Shown here: piece by piece, positions 24,401-36,148 of the stretch | How the letters are laid out: each line of letters begins with the position of its first letter | How positions within the stretch are numbered: the first letter of the stretch is position 1 | From: Vitellaria paradoxa | Taxonomy: Eukaryota; Streptophyta; Magnoliopsida; Ericales; Sapotaceae | Assembly (NCBI GenBank): GCA_019916065.1 | Contig: CM034233.1 | Coordinates: forward strand, 12,171,573 to 12,235,572 | Direction: 5' to 3' | Length of the DNA stretch: 64,000 nt | Notes under the pieces: generated by a model | Database searches by the model: none | What the model saw: only the letters and a program-made list of their open reading frames with translations | What the model was told of the DNA's origin: nothing | Position numbers and translations under genes: made by a program

Positions 24401-26172
24401 TGACCAAAGCCACATTGTTTTGGTTTAGTGAAATGATATTGTTTTATTTGAGTCAAGCTATTCAATTTAATATATTATATTTTAGACCAAAATGACACTG
24501 TTTTGGCTAGTTGAACTACTCACTAGCCGAGATCAAAACCACGTTATTCTTTATCAAGCCAATCTTAGCCCAAGTAAGCCAAAACAAGCTTAATCCAATT
24601 TAATTCCACCCCTAATAAGCACCTAGTCTATAAGACTAAAGTCCTATTAGGTCAACCTAATGTTTCAGTAGTTAAATAAACTACTTATATTCTAATTCAG
24701 TTAATTAATTGCATGAAAAAATAGGTAGGAAACTAGCACAAAGATAAGAGGAATATCCTTTCCAATTTGGAATTGTAAATCATGTTAATTTCACTTAATT
24801 GAACACTGGATCTCACTTGCAGTTTTTGTAGATAAGGATTCATGTTGCATTAGTTTCATATGCAAAATCTAATCACTTTGCTTCATCAGCCTTGGATGGG
24901 GAAAGCAGTTAAACTTTGTGGTTCTAAAATTACCATGAGAATTTAATAAATTTTAGTTCTCCTTAGTGGACAACATATAAGGTTCTTATTTTTTATTTTT
25001 TGGTGCATTTTAAAATGGCTGCACTACCATCATCTATCTACCTGGAGGAGTTTGGATGCAGAGAAGAGTCAGTCTATGGGTTGACTGTTCTGTATTTGGA
25101 ATTGTAACTACATTAGGTTTAAGATAATTAAGCGCCTCAGGAACCTAAGCATTACAATGCATCAATATATGCACATACAAGGTAAAAAATAAAAATTAAA
25201 CTGTTATAAGCAATTAGTATATTGCAGTGGACAAGTGTCAACAAAAGTATTTGGAAACTATATGTGAGGCAAAAAGAGTATAAGAAACTTGGAATTAGGT
25301 TGTCTCCCAGAATCCTAAAAAAAATTTAAAGCCACAACCTTGCCTGTTTCTAAATATGATATGCTCATATACCATATATGAATAGATCCTAAATATGATA
25401 GCTCATATACCATTTATGAATAGATCCTGAGTAATTGACCACTAAATTGTGTATCAAAAATGTAAAAGATGTTAACGCATTTAATTCAGAGAAGATTACT
25501 TTCTAATCAATGGGCACTTAGGCCAATGGTTTCTGTGAATAACCTGGTATGTTTGAGACAAAACCTCCTTTATTCTCAATGGTGCCTCGTTCAGTGTTAG
25601 GCTCATGGTCTGTAGTCATCTGTATTGCTTGACCCCCTCTTGAAAGAACAGCACGTGAATCTCCGACGTTGGCTACCCACAGCTCCCGGCCATCTATCAG
25701 AATTGCTGTAACAGCAGTAGACCCACCTCTTCCCAAGCTAGAACTCCGTGAAAGAATTGCTTGGTCGGTCTTCTCATAAGCTTTTGAGATGGCTACACTT
25801 GGATCAGTCCAAAACTCCTCCTAGAACAATTGAAGCCGTAGAGCGTAAAATAAGTTGAACAACATCAATTTGAAACTATTTTTGGTTACAAAGCTAAATC
25901 AAATACGAAAACAATTAGTACAATGTTGATTAACCCCACCTCCTTTAAAATGCTGCTAAACAAGTGCTTCTGTAGGTAGGCAGGAACACTATCCCCTGAA
26001 TGGCCATCAAAGATAGCAAATAGGCCAAGCTCATGTTCCTGTAATCGTGTGAACTTGGCAACATGGTAATCCTCCATGGGATGATCAGCCTTGCCTTTCT
26101 CTAGACTGAAACCAAACTTTATTTGACCCTCATGGCTTTTTCCCTTACCGGAGCTATATGAGGAATGCACTC
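19446..26172 (-). CDS. Protein phosphatase 2C (PP2C, PPM family); first exon unresolved
   Basis: Metal-dependent Ser/Thr phosphatase of the clade with Arabidopsis At1g22280 and At1g34750. Exons supported on the minus strand: 25940-26172, 25544-25820, 19927-20081, 19446-19586, giving 267 aa in frame. Seen in order: [41 protein letters not shown] (metal-binding Asp), [58 protein letters not shown] and [12 protein letters not shown] (final metal Asp). Relatives have about 15 further N-terminal residues. The first exon above needs a preceding exon ending in phase 1; a candidate ATG (MDKLYC) is at 27128-27130, but its natural donor (27091) gives the wrong phase. One intron is 5.5 kb (20082-25543). 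Likely soluble; regulation is not visible. Confidence 0.88.
23332..23856. mobile_element. Inverted-repeat MITE-like element in PP2C intron
   Basis: The left end ggggtgagcatcggtcagta and the right end (reverse complement ggggtgtgcacaatttggtt) share a GGGGTGxGCA terminus. Both arms carry tacggttcg-type motifs in opposite orientation (about 23346 and 23810). A target duplication was not evident. This matches a common plant pattern of non-autonomous elements rich in CGGTT/AACCG. Confidence 0.5.
24264..24614. mobile_element. Small inverted-repeat element with AGGGGTGG ends
   Basis: The left end aggggtggctagtgg and right end attccacccct form a short inverted repeat. The left part contains repeated gagctcgag motifs and the interior has repeated 'accaaa..ccacattgttttgg' units. 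Flanking TA is present on both sides, but the evidence for a duplication is weak. Confidence 0.4.
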
Positions 26173-27900
26173 CTACACACTAACCTCTCAAATTATCGAG
26201 AGTCAATCTCGTGAGGAAAAATCAGGACAGAATAGAAGCAAAATAATACATTAATATTTATATTTCTATTTCTTTCAAAGGAAATGAAGCCTTGAAGTTA
26301 TCTTATATGAAAATTAAGACAGTGAGATTCCTTTCGCTCATGCAATAAAAATTATATCATCATACAGTTGTAGCCAAGTGAATGGCTCCACAAGCATTTT
26401 GCATACCATTTCAAGGTCAAAACCTACTGTGTTTAATGGAGCTATTAGCTTAAATGGCTGTAATCTTACGAATTGAGATCCTAATAAGAACACAAATTAT
26501 GCCAATAAAATTTCATATTGCAGAAAACTTGAAAATTCAAGACAAAGTTTCCTTCATCCCAATTTTTCTTTTTCTTTTTTAATTTATTCACTTGGTTGAT
26601 ACATAGGATGAATATGATAAAGTTCCCAACTTTCCTTAGTGGGTTGATGAATGTTTAGTTTAAGTGCCCCAAAATTGCAACGGGGCCATTGAAATTCAAA
26701 GGGCTTCTAAGTGCAACCTCAGACTAGGTTGGGGATCAATATTGACAGTTGCGCTCCTAATGTTCTGATGTCAACTCTTCCTTGTACACATATTCCATGC
26801 AAAGGCTTTAAGATTATATATATCATATAGAGACCACAACAGAATGTAGATGACAAATTATACCTTTAAAACTAAGAATAATCGATCGAATAACTACCTC
26901 ATCATCATAGGATTTCAAACGTCAAAACTATTGAAATATATATATATATATACATACACAAAAATCCTCAAAATCAAGCACAACAGCATTCCCTTATCAT
27001 AAGACTTCAATGCTTTTTTCATGCCATGGATTACAATTCCATACTAGTAAACATACAAAATTAAAGAACTATAAACAGATGAGAAGATTACCTCCACACA
27101 GGCAATATCTTTGCAGTATAACTTGTCCATTTAGACTATTTGCCAAACAAAAACTTGGAAAATCCCGAGCTAAACTCCTAGCATCTACCACCTGCCGTCT
27201 TCAATAAATCACGAATCTTCCCCCAAATTTACAAACTACATCATCGAAAAAACAAGAACCCGATCATTCAACAAAGCACTTTAAACAAAACCCTTAAGGC
27301 CAGGAAAGCTTGGTAAAGCAAAAGGCACAATTGGGTGTTTCAGGATTTTTGCTTTGCTTACTGATTCGAAAGGCCCTGAAGAATCTCCGACCTCCAAAAT
27401 GACTCAATTTGCTTGGTTATCGCTTCTGCTTCTTATAAGTTTGCAGAAACAATTGAATACTACTTAGGGGGATAGAAGACGAAACAAAGAGAGAACGTTT
27501 AAACTCCTCTTAGACAATACCCATAGAAGTATTGACCGTGAATCATTAATGATGCAATACAATTCTATATAATGGATTTTTTTTTTTTTTTTTTGTGAAA
27601 GGAAAGAAGGGTGTTTCTTTTCTGTAACCGTCTCGAGTAAAGTCTATGGGAATGAGAAAAGGGCAGAAAAGGAAGACCGGTTATTGTTGACTTTGGGTCT
27701 CTTCTGATTCGAAGACTGAAACCTTCGCTCTGTGTTGCAAGAGCTATAAGTTCTCTTCAACCTCAAGAATGGATTTTTCATGTATGCATCAATCGGCACA
27801 CATGTACGGTTGATTTTCATTGGCCGGAGGGTACAGCCCTGAAATGGAAAGGAAGTTTCTGCGATCACATGGGGGTTGAAATTGAATTATTGAATTTGCA
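26173..27900 (-). other. PP2C 5' region with candidate leader exons
   Basis: Minus-strand sequence upstream of the first recognised PP2C exon. A candidate ATG at 27128-27130 reads MDKLYCKDIACVE up to a GT at 27090-27091 and has an acceptor-like ctag upstream. Another possible non-coding leader exon, ending atca|gtaagc, lies near 27360-27600. A microsatellite (AT)n lies at 26936-26951. The start of the PP2C protein probably lies here, but the splice phase could not be reconciled. Confidence 0.35.
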
Positions 27901-28118
27901 GAGCAATATTAAATAATTAATAGAGGCATTCTGGCTGGCCCGTTCAAAATTTATGAATTTTAATAAATAATTCAGCGGCTTGATTGTACACCCAATTGAT
28001 TAATTTATTTTCGTAGCACCTATACAAATATTGAACTAAATTCATTATGGCCGATAAATTTTAAATTAATTAAATATTTCCCCCTAAAATGATTTCACTC
28101 GGGCAATTCACAACAATA

Positions 28119-28964
28119 CGGATTGAGGCTATATTCAGTATACTGTGCATCAGATTATTATGCTGTAAAGAATATGAGCCGTCGGATTTTTTTTAGAAAA
28201 AATTTAATGGCTCTTCTTTAAATTTATTTATTTATTTTTTTCTTCTTCCTTTCTCTCTCTCATTCATCCCATCTTTCCCAAACTAGATTTTGTTAACACT
28301 TAAAATTATTTTTCAAATAACATTTTTTATTAATATAAATTTAAATATTTTTAAAAAATAAAAATAATAAAAATTTAATAGACTAGTAATTAAAAATAAA
28401 AATATATAATAAATTTATCTCTCATCAAATAAATCACATGGAAGTGAATTTTTTATTTTATTTTTATAAAAAAATCACATTTTTTTATCTGAATTCTCAT
28501 ATTAATAAAAAATATTTTTGTGTTTAATTTTTTTTGTTTTGATGATTTTTAAACACATACAGAAATCATACTCTCCTATTTTACCAAACACATGTAAAAA
28601 TCATACCCTCGTACCCTCACATAAAAAATGTGATATTTTTATAAAACATAAGATAAAATAAAATTTACTTATACGCAAATTTACTATATATATTTTTTAT
28701 TTTTAGTTACTAGTCTATTAATTTTTTATTATTTTTATTTTTTAAAATTTTAAATTTATATTAATAAAAAATATAATTTGAAAAATAACTTTTAAGTGTT
28801 AACAAAATCTAATGTGAAAAAGATAGGATCAATGAGAGAGTGTGGGAAAAAAAAAATTGAATTTAAAGAAGAGTTGCTATATATCTTTCAAAAAAATCCA
28901 ATGACCCAAAATTTTCACAACACAATAGTCTGGTGCGTAGTGTACTGGACATACTCTCAATCCG
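28119..28964. mobile_element. 846-bp fold-back (long inverted repeat) element
   Basis: Arms of roughly 300-400 bp are near-perfect inverted copies. For example, 'agattttgttaacacttaaa' at about 28285-28304 faces its reverse complement at about 28791-28811, and 'aatagactagtaa' faces 'ttactagtctatt'. The outermost match is cggattgag (28119) against ctcaatccg (28964). Smaller inverted repeats lie in the central spacer. No clear target duplication was found, so the class is open (MITE, Mutator-like or other fold-back). Confidence 0.75.
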
Positions 28965-30532
28965 AACAAAATTTTTTTTTTTTTTCTTTTTTTAACTTAA
29001 CTGGTTGTGTTAACTTGTGCGCACCTCAACTAATCAAACCCATTAAATTAATGACCGAGTAAGACTAAGAAGATTCGCTAATTAAACCCTTAAAATTAAT
29101 GATCGAGTAAACTTAAAAAGACTCGCTAATTAGATTCCTGAAATTAATAATCGAGTAAATCCTAAAAAGATTCAAATTAGTAATCTCTAAAAAATAAATT
29201 CAAATTCTTACCGATTAAACCAACCCTCAAAATTATCACAATACCTTAATAAACCTGAACTTGATGACATTTAGGTATGACCTAAGCTAAGACCATAATT
29301 ATCTTTCGTAAGTAGCAATCTCTTTCCACATTTTTTTTCAATTGCTAAAACTAGCCAATGCGCGTTAAAAGTATAGGCGCCGGGTTGACTAAGAAAAGCT
29401 CATATAAAGTATGATAAAAACACGTTCTTTGTTCAAAAATTAAAATAAAGGCAAAAATAGAAAAGGTATTAGTCACACGTTGCTATAAAATTAGGTAAAA
29501 TGTTTTTTAAAGCTAATTAATTGTTATATAAATTGACACGCTACCAAAATTGATGAGATCAATTCAATTCAAAATTGTTGACTAAGTTATTTAGGATATA
29601 ATAAGCATCTATTTTAAGTGACAAATCTAGAATTTTAGGTAAAGAGACCAATGTAAAAAATTTTATATTGAGTGGAGAATAAAGTAAAATTTTATAAATT
29701 TTAGGAGGGGTAAACACTATATTATATGAAAAAATCTTAAAATCTATAAGGGTATTAAAAGATTTTTAAATTTAGGAGGGCAAACGCTATATTATAGTAA
29801 AAAAAAAAATCTTAAAATTTATGAAGGTATTAAAGAATTTTCAAAACTTAGAGGGGGCCGTGACTCCTACTCGTCCCCTTAAAACCGCCACTGATTATTT
29901 CTCTTTTTACTCATCTTTAACACTCAAATTTATTCATTTTTTATTTAAAAAATATTATGTATTTTTTTTCTTTTAATAATCTTGAGCACAAAACATTGCA
30001 TCCACATTTTCATTTATTTCTTATTATTTGACTTTTCGTAATACAAGATTATGGTCCAGTGAAACGGTGAAATTAATCATTAAAAAAATAGTAAAGAGTG
30101 TAGTTTTTTGCCTTTTGTTTTTCTATTAATATTATTTTAACTACTTGTAATTTTAACTGATACCAATGTGTAAATAAATTTTCAAAAATTATTTCCTTAA
30201 CAATTATATTTTTTGTTATTTATTTATAATCACCTCCATATTTTACCTTTCATTACCTCGACTAATCGTTTAAGTGAAGAGGATAATTAACCCATGTTGT
30301 GTGTGATAAGCATTCAAAAACTAAAAGATACTTCTTAGAATTTTAATAAAAGGTCTAAAATTTTTGTGTTCGTAAATATTAATAATAAAAATTAGTAATC
30401 CCTCGAATTATTAAAAGAAAAATTATATTAGTCTACCCAGTTTCAAATTATTTGGAGTCAAAATTAAGAAGCTTTCTCATGTATTCTCCATCTTTTCAGA
30501 ATGCTCTAGTTTGATTCCAACAAACAAAGTAA

Positions 30533-30867
30533 GGCGACATTTGATTTATTTTTTTATTTTTTATTTTTTATTTTTGTTTTATGCGTTAAAAAACTTAAAA
30601 TGAAGAAATAGAAAATACTCTATTTTTTTTATTTTGAGATTTTTCTCAATTTTTGTTAAAAACTCTCAAAATAAGTTTTTGCCATTTTTCATTTCATGTG
30701 TAAAATTATTTTCTGTTTTCGAAAATAATTTTAGAAAATACAAGTAATCAAATACGTTTTGATCTATTTTCTTTATTTTCAAAAGTACAAAATGAAAAAT
30801 AAATTCAAAATAGAAATAAAAAATAAAAATAAAAACTAGAAAATGAAAAAATAAACCAAACAAGCCC
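30533..30867. mobile_element. 335-bp Tourist-like MITE (family B), TAA target duplication
   Basis: The left end ggcgacatttgatttattt and right end aataaaccaaacaagccc are inverted repeats. They are flanked by TAA at 30530-30532 and 30868-30870. The interior follows the same order as the copy at 17947-18286: tttttatttt, then gttttatgcgttaaaa, then an A-rich second arm. Confidence 0.85.
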
Positions 30868-31366
30868 TAAATTATTTAATTTTATCTTTACTATTCTTAT
30901 GTATTTAGTTTAAGCCTGAAGCACCTCCACACCCACCATATTCAATCCTTCCACACCTAAACTGTCACTTAATTGCAACATGGGTCAGCCTACTTACAAT
31001 AATTTTCAAAAAAAAAAAGTATAATAATTTAATATACACCAAATCAAACTATTATCACGAGCTACAAAAATGATCAACGTTTCAATAAAAGTTTCAACGT
31101 CACAGCTTTATATTAATAATAATACAACAAGTTAATAGATGTATTGGTTGTTATTTATTTATTTTTATTCATTTATAAAATATTCCTATTAATTCTTCTA
31201 ACTTAATATGTATGATAATTTTTTTAAGTTATTGCATAAAAATAAAATTAGACAGTTATATGATTAAATGTATATATTTAGGTTTTCACACTCTCACACC
31301 TATTTTCATTCTTGCTATTTTCAATGTTTTTCATTTTAAGACATTGACTTTAATGAATATTATTCT

Positions 31367-31522
31367 GGGGTTATTTGACCTCCAACTAAATACCAAAATT
31401 TACCAAAAGTCACAAAAAGTTTATACTTTCTTCCAATTAAATTTTGTCACTATCACTTTTACATCAAATTTTTGTACTTTTATTATATTTTTTAGTCAAC
31501 TTTTTTTCAATCAGACACTCCC
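31367..31522. mobile_element. 156-bp MITE (family A), inverted copy
   Basis: The reverse complement of the element at 13594-13750: both contain ccaaxtaaataccaaaattt, then aattaaattttgtcac, then acatcaaat, in that order. Three-base direct repeats TCT flank it at 31364-31366 and 31523-31525. The open reading frame that crosses it is therefore not a gene. Confidence 0.8.
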
Positions 31523-33004
31523 TCTGTATAGCAAGAATTTATTATCAATACATATGTATATAGATGCGCGTGCGCACGTATGTATATTATGGCAAGATTG
31601 TGTTTAGAAGTTTTTTTAGAGGGGCATAAAATTAATTTTTTAACTCTTTTCTTTTTTTTTTTTTTTTTGCTTTCAATTTTTCATAATCAAATTCATATTT
31701 TTTATTGTATATATTCTTCATTATAAAGTTATAAAATAAACAATTAAAGTATCTAATAATACAAATTTAGCCTTTAAATAAAAAATAAATGACTTAAATC
31801 ACGTGACCAACACAAATAAAAAAATTATAAATAAACTAAAAATAAAACAAAAAAAATTATGGAATGATAGAAACTAATAACTAAGAATTGCACAAGAATT
31901 GGGGATGTTGATTTGCATAATGAATAAGTTGATAATTAAGGATTGGATTTGAATAATAGAATGATATATAGAATGAATAACTGTTAATTAAATATATATT
32001 GTCCAAAAATTAAAAAAAAATTAAAAATAGTAAGAACAAAAATGAATGTGAGAGTGTGAGAGACTGAATATATACATTTAATCAAGGTATTTATGAATGT
32101 ATAAATAGAGTGGTAGAAAGTTAAATAGTGAAAATAAAATTAAAAAATAATAATTAATACTTTGATAGGTTTAAATATTATTTAATATTTTTATAATTAA
32201 TAAAAGTTTTAAAACATTGAGGTCTTCTTATTTTTTGTGAGGCTTTAGTCGACTGTCTTATTAATTTAAGGGTGACAACAGTCCTGTATTAGACGCTTGT
32301 TAAAAGTTTTTTTATAACAAATCTTTAAAAAAGAAAGTCTTTTCACAAAAGAAATTTTAAAAGAAACTATTGTTTGATAGGAATAATTGAGTTATACTAC
32401 CTAGAAAGTAATAAATGAAATAAAATAAAAATAAATATACATAATAAAAAGATGAGGAATTATATTTTTAATTTAAAACTATCCCGCATAAAAATAAGAT
32501 ATGCCCAAAATAAAAGAAAAAAATTATTTTAAAAAAGTTAAAAAATTGAAAATTGACATCTTCTGGTTGATTAGTTGAGAAGTCGTCCACTATAAATATT
32601 TCTATTCGATTATACCAAACATTTCAAAGATGCAAAAGTACTTTTAGAAGTTCTTCCAAACGGGCACTAATTTACCCGACTTACAGGCTTCCAAATCCAT
32701 CAGTTTTGAAGAAACAAACAAACAAAATGACTCACGCAGAACATATATAAGACAAACTGGAAGAGGTATTTTGCTGTAGTAAACCTTTGACCAAAGTATA
32801 TATGCAGGACGGCTAAAAATTTTCAAGTTGCGACACGCAGATTCGAGAGGTATTTTGTTTGTTTTCACGTATTAATCTAGCTAATTGTACTTCCCCGTAA
32901 CATTTTTTTATTTATTTTCCTTAATTAATAAAATTTGATCCTAAGCACTTAGTATTTGTATGAACCCCCAACTTCGAAGGGCTCTACAAATGAAATGAAA
33001 GGCC

Positions 33005-33028
33005 GGCTGGCTGGCTGGCTGGCTGGCT
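33005..33028. repeat. (GGCT)n tetranucleotide repeat
   Basis: About six consecutive ggct units in otherwise AT-rich intergenic DNA. Confidence 0.9.
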
Positions 33029-34038
33029 TATTATGTGAAAACATAGTTCCAAATCAGCTATTAGTTTGGATTGGTTAGATGGAGACATCCTAATTAACTC
33101 TTCGTAATAGTCGTACAGTAAAAAAAAATGTTACATTTTTTTATTTACATATATATATATATTTACAAATTCTCTTTCAATAATACTCAATCTATATATA
33201 TCAGATTATTTAATTTCTCTCTAACATTTAAATATTTAATAATAAAATAATTATAGAAGAATTATACTACTACTCTACGTACATTCGGAATGAATTGTTG
33301 CAAATTATGGAGTATGAACATTTTAAAATAGGTGTCGTATCTGTATTTAACACATATTGGATATATATACTTTTTACATACTCTTAGTTATATGTTAGAT
33401 ACGTCACATGGTATTACGTATTATTTTATCATTTTTTTAATATATGACTAAAATAAATCTATATTTGAAAAGGTGAAATTCTAAAATTTTAAAAATTTTA
33501 TATTTTATATTTTACATTCTGTGTCATGCTTTACATATTAAATTATGTATTGAAGTAGTTTTAGTGTTGGTGTTATTTCCAAATATATAATTAATAAAAA
33601 TATTAAAAAATTATTTTTTATCGTATCCTTTCCGCATTTATATCCTTATTTTTTTAAACATTATAAATTGTATCTGTGGTCATACTCATTTTGCATTCAT
33701 ATGTATAGTTCTTCATTCACAAAACTCTAATTTAGAGTTAGAAAGAGTGTAGTAACTGGTGAAACCGCCCTTTTTTTTTTTTTTTTTTCCCACATTATAA
33801 TGCAGTTCCGAGTCACTTTCCAGTAGCCGGTGCAGATGCTCTCAGCGCACTATCTTTTTGTCTTCTTAAAGCACGGAATTTTCACTGCCAATGGATGGAA
33901 CTTCACATTTGAATTTCTTCTATTATGACATCTTTTGTACCATCCATCTGTTCCTAGCCCATGCCCATTAGTCTGATTATCTTTGAAAATGTCAAAACTT
34001 ACACTACACTTACCAGTCAAATATGCCATTCAAAGTCA

Positions 34039-34049
34039 CTATATATAAT
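34039..34049 (+). promoter_or_regulatory. TATA box of the NIP aquaporin gene
   Basis: The sequence ctatatataat lies about 120 bases upstream of the ATG at 34158, leaving room for a leader of around 85 bases. Position and match to the plant TATA consensus make it a good candidate; it was not tested. Confidence 0.5.
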
Positions 34050-34157
34050 TAACCCCATTGGAGAATTGTTTTCGTAATCCCTACACCACTCTAAAAGAGT
34101 AGCAAGAGATAGCTAGCTAGCCACTTCCATTGTTGTAGCCTGGTTTTAAAAGTTGCC

Positions 34158-36148
34158 ATGGCTGACTCACCTTCAATTGATGCAGTTAGTTTTTCCCCCA
34201 AGCTAACTAGTAGACATTCCGTTCGGGAAGAAGAAAAGCCCAGACAAGCTCAAGAATCAGCTGTGGAAACCGCAGTTTCTCCTAATACCTTCCAAAAGGT
34301 TGTCACCGTCAACAAGTTCCTTGGGAGCTTTAAATTTTTTTGTTCTTCTAATCAAATTTCGTCATGTGTCATTTTTCACACTAATTTTTACTTTTTTTTT
34401 TTAATTTTTTCGGAACTCCAAAAGCCACCTTAATAATCATAAACAATTGTGTCATGCATTTACTGACTACGACCCAGTTTTAATCGCTTTTTCTGGTGCA
34501 AACAGTGCGTTGCAGAGCTGGTAGGGACTTACATTCTTGTATTTGCTGGGTGTGGAGCAGCTCTTGTTGATAGGGAAAAGGGTCTCACAATCGTAGGCAT
34601 AGCAATGGTGTGGGGACTGGCTTTGATGGTAGTTATATACACACTTGGGCACATCTCCGGTGCCCATGTTAACCCTGCAGTCACCATTGCCTTTGCTTCT
34701 GCTCGTAGATTCCCATTGACACAAGTAAACATCATTTCCATTGCTTGTTTCTGCTTGCGCCCCCTCTGTTTTCTTTAATTTTAGCCTATTACTAGGTAGC
34801 CAAAAAAAATCATCTCAAAGAGGATGAAAATCTTTCGTTTTCACTTTTCAGGTGCCTGTGTATGTTTTGGCTCAGTTGTTGGGTGCAACAGTTGCGTGCC
34901 TCACCCTCAGAGGGCTGTTCCACGACCAAGATGATATTCGGCCAATAGTTACTCAGTACTCCAGTTCAACTACTGATCTTGAAGCAATTGCTTGGGAGTT
35001 CATAATCACTTTCATCCTCATGTTCACCATCTGTGGGGTTGCTAGTGATCATAGAGCGGTGTGTTCTTTACAACAGTTGCTTAATTTCTGATAATTTTAA
35101 CTGTCAAATTCTTAACAAATATTATCGTATTGATAACAAGTAATTACCTAATATTAGAGCTAATCTTGGGCAAAAGAGTTGTGTTTAGACCGCGCAAACC
35201 TAAGATTTATAATTAGTAAGGCAAAAATATAATTGTCAAGTAAATAAGAACAAAAGTAAAAAATAATGGGGGCAAAAATAAACTTTTAGAAAATGAGGCA
35301 TAATAAACAAACTAAACAACTTGAACTAGATTTATATTTGTATTCGGCTTGTTATAAAATCAAGCCAGTCTTGAACACAATTTGTAACTTGACCTCGACT
35401 CAATAAAATTAAATATATGTAAAAAAATCAAATTACTCAACTTTTTTAAAACTGAACTCGAAAGCTTAATAAGTCAATATTGAACACGATTTTAAACTCG
35501 ATAAAATTTTTAAACCAAACTTGAACAAATTACTATCCTGCTTGGCTCATTTACAGCTTTGAAAAAACAGTAACTTTAGTGCAATTTTTTTAATCAACTG
35601 GCCTCTTGCCCTTGAACTCAGATAACTAGTATTAGTTTACGCTTTTGTGTTTCTAATTTTATTTTCACCATTTTTGAAATATAATCTATATACGCATGTA
35701 TGTATATGTGTACGCTTTTTTAGCACAGCACCACTTGCAATTCTTTTAACCCTCTAGTCCTACAAAACAGAACAAGGAGCTATGTGGAGTTGCAATAGGA
35801 GCTACAGTATTGTTTAATGCCCTCGTTGCTGGGTAAATGAACTCCCATCAACAACACTTACTTTTACTTCATCCCAATCAAAGGAAAAAATGTATATGAA
35901 TATGCTAATTAAACATGAATTAATTCTTCAGGCCAATCACTGGAGCATCAATGAACCCTGCAAGGAGTTTAGGCGCCTCGGTTGTTTCTGGAATTTATAA
36001 GAATCTGTGGGTCTATGCGGTGGCCCCCATCCTTGGAGCCATGGCAGCGGCATTAACATACAGTCTTCTGCGTATGCCCGAAACAGATAAATCAAAGGAC
36101 ACGAAGAGCACCCAAACCATTCACAATGACCTATTTGCTGAGCCATAA
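34158..36148 (+). CDS. NIP: NIP-family aquaporin (nodulin-26-like intrinsic protein), 281 aa
   Basis: Membrane channel for water and small uncharged solutes (glycerol, metalloids in relatives). Exons 34158-34298, 34506-34724, 34852-35058, 35771-35832, 35932-36148, total 846 nt, all in phase with GT-AG; five exons is the usual NIP layout. A hydrophilic N-tail of about 47 aa precedes CVAELVGTYILVFAGCGAAL (helix 1). The first NPA is NPAVT at residues 103-107. The second is MNPARS, with NPA at 218-220. The LGHISGAH motif is conserved. By alignment to NIP1/NIP4 the selectivity filter reads W83, A206, A215, R221, where NIP1 types usually have Val at the second position. The C-tail (DKSKDTKST) is Ser/Thr-rich, as expected for NIPs phosphorylated there. 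Transcribed towards CRY1 (convergent, 1.5 kb apart). Confidence 0.93.

Larger units (their letters stand above)
20082..25543 (-). other. 5.5-kb PP2C intron filled with repeats
   Basis: Bounded by a donor gttatt (minus strand, next to 25544) and an acceptor cag (next to 20081). It contains (AAT)n near 20460, a long (CT)n tract (21568-21588), a C-run/A-run junction at 23245-23266, an inverted-repeat element at about 23332-23856 and another at about 24264-24614. No gene is supported inside. Confidence 0.65.
27901..34038. other. 6.1-kb gene-poor AT-rich intergenic region
   Basis: No coding region is supported. It contains the fold-back element at 28119-28964, a set of repeated 'ttaggaggg(g)caaac..ctatattat' units (about 29695-29860), MITEs at 30533-30867 and 31367-31522, a (GGCT)n run at 33005-33028 and a T run at 33772-33788. 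The last few hundred bases are the aquaporin promoter. Confidence 0.6.

Noticed and set aside
31212..31607. 131-codon + strand frame
   Set aside because: Crosses the MITE at 31367-31522 and is made mostly of Phe/Ile/Leu from AT-rich DNA.
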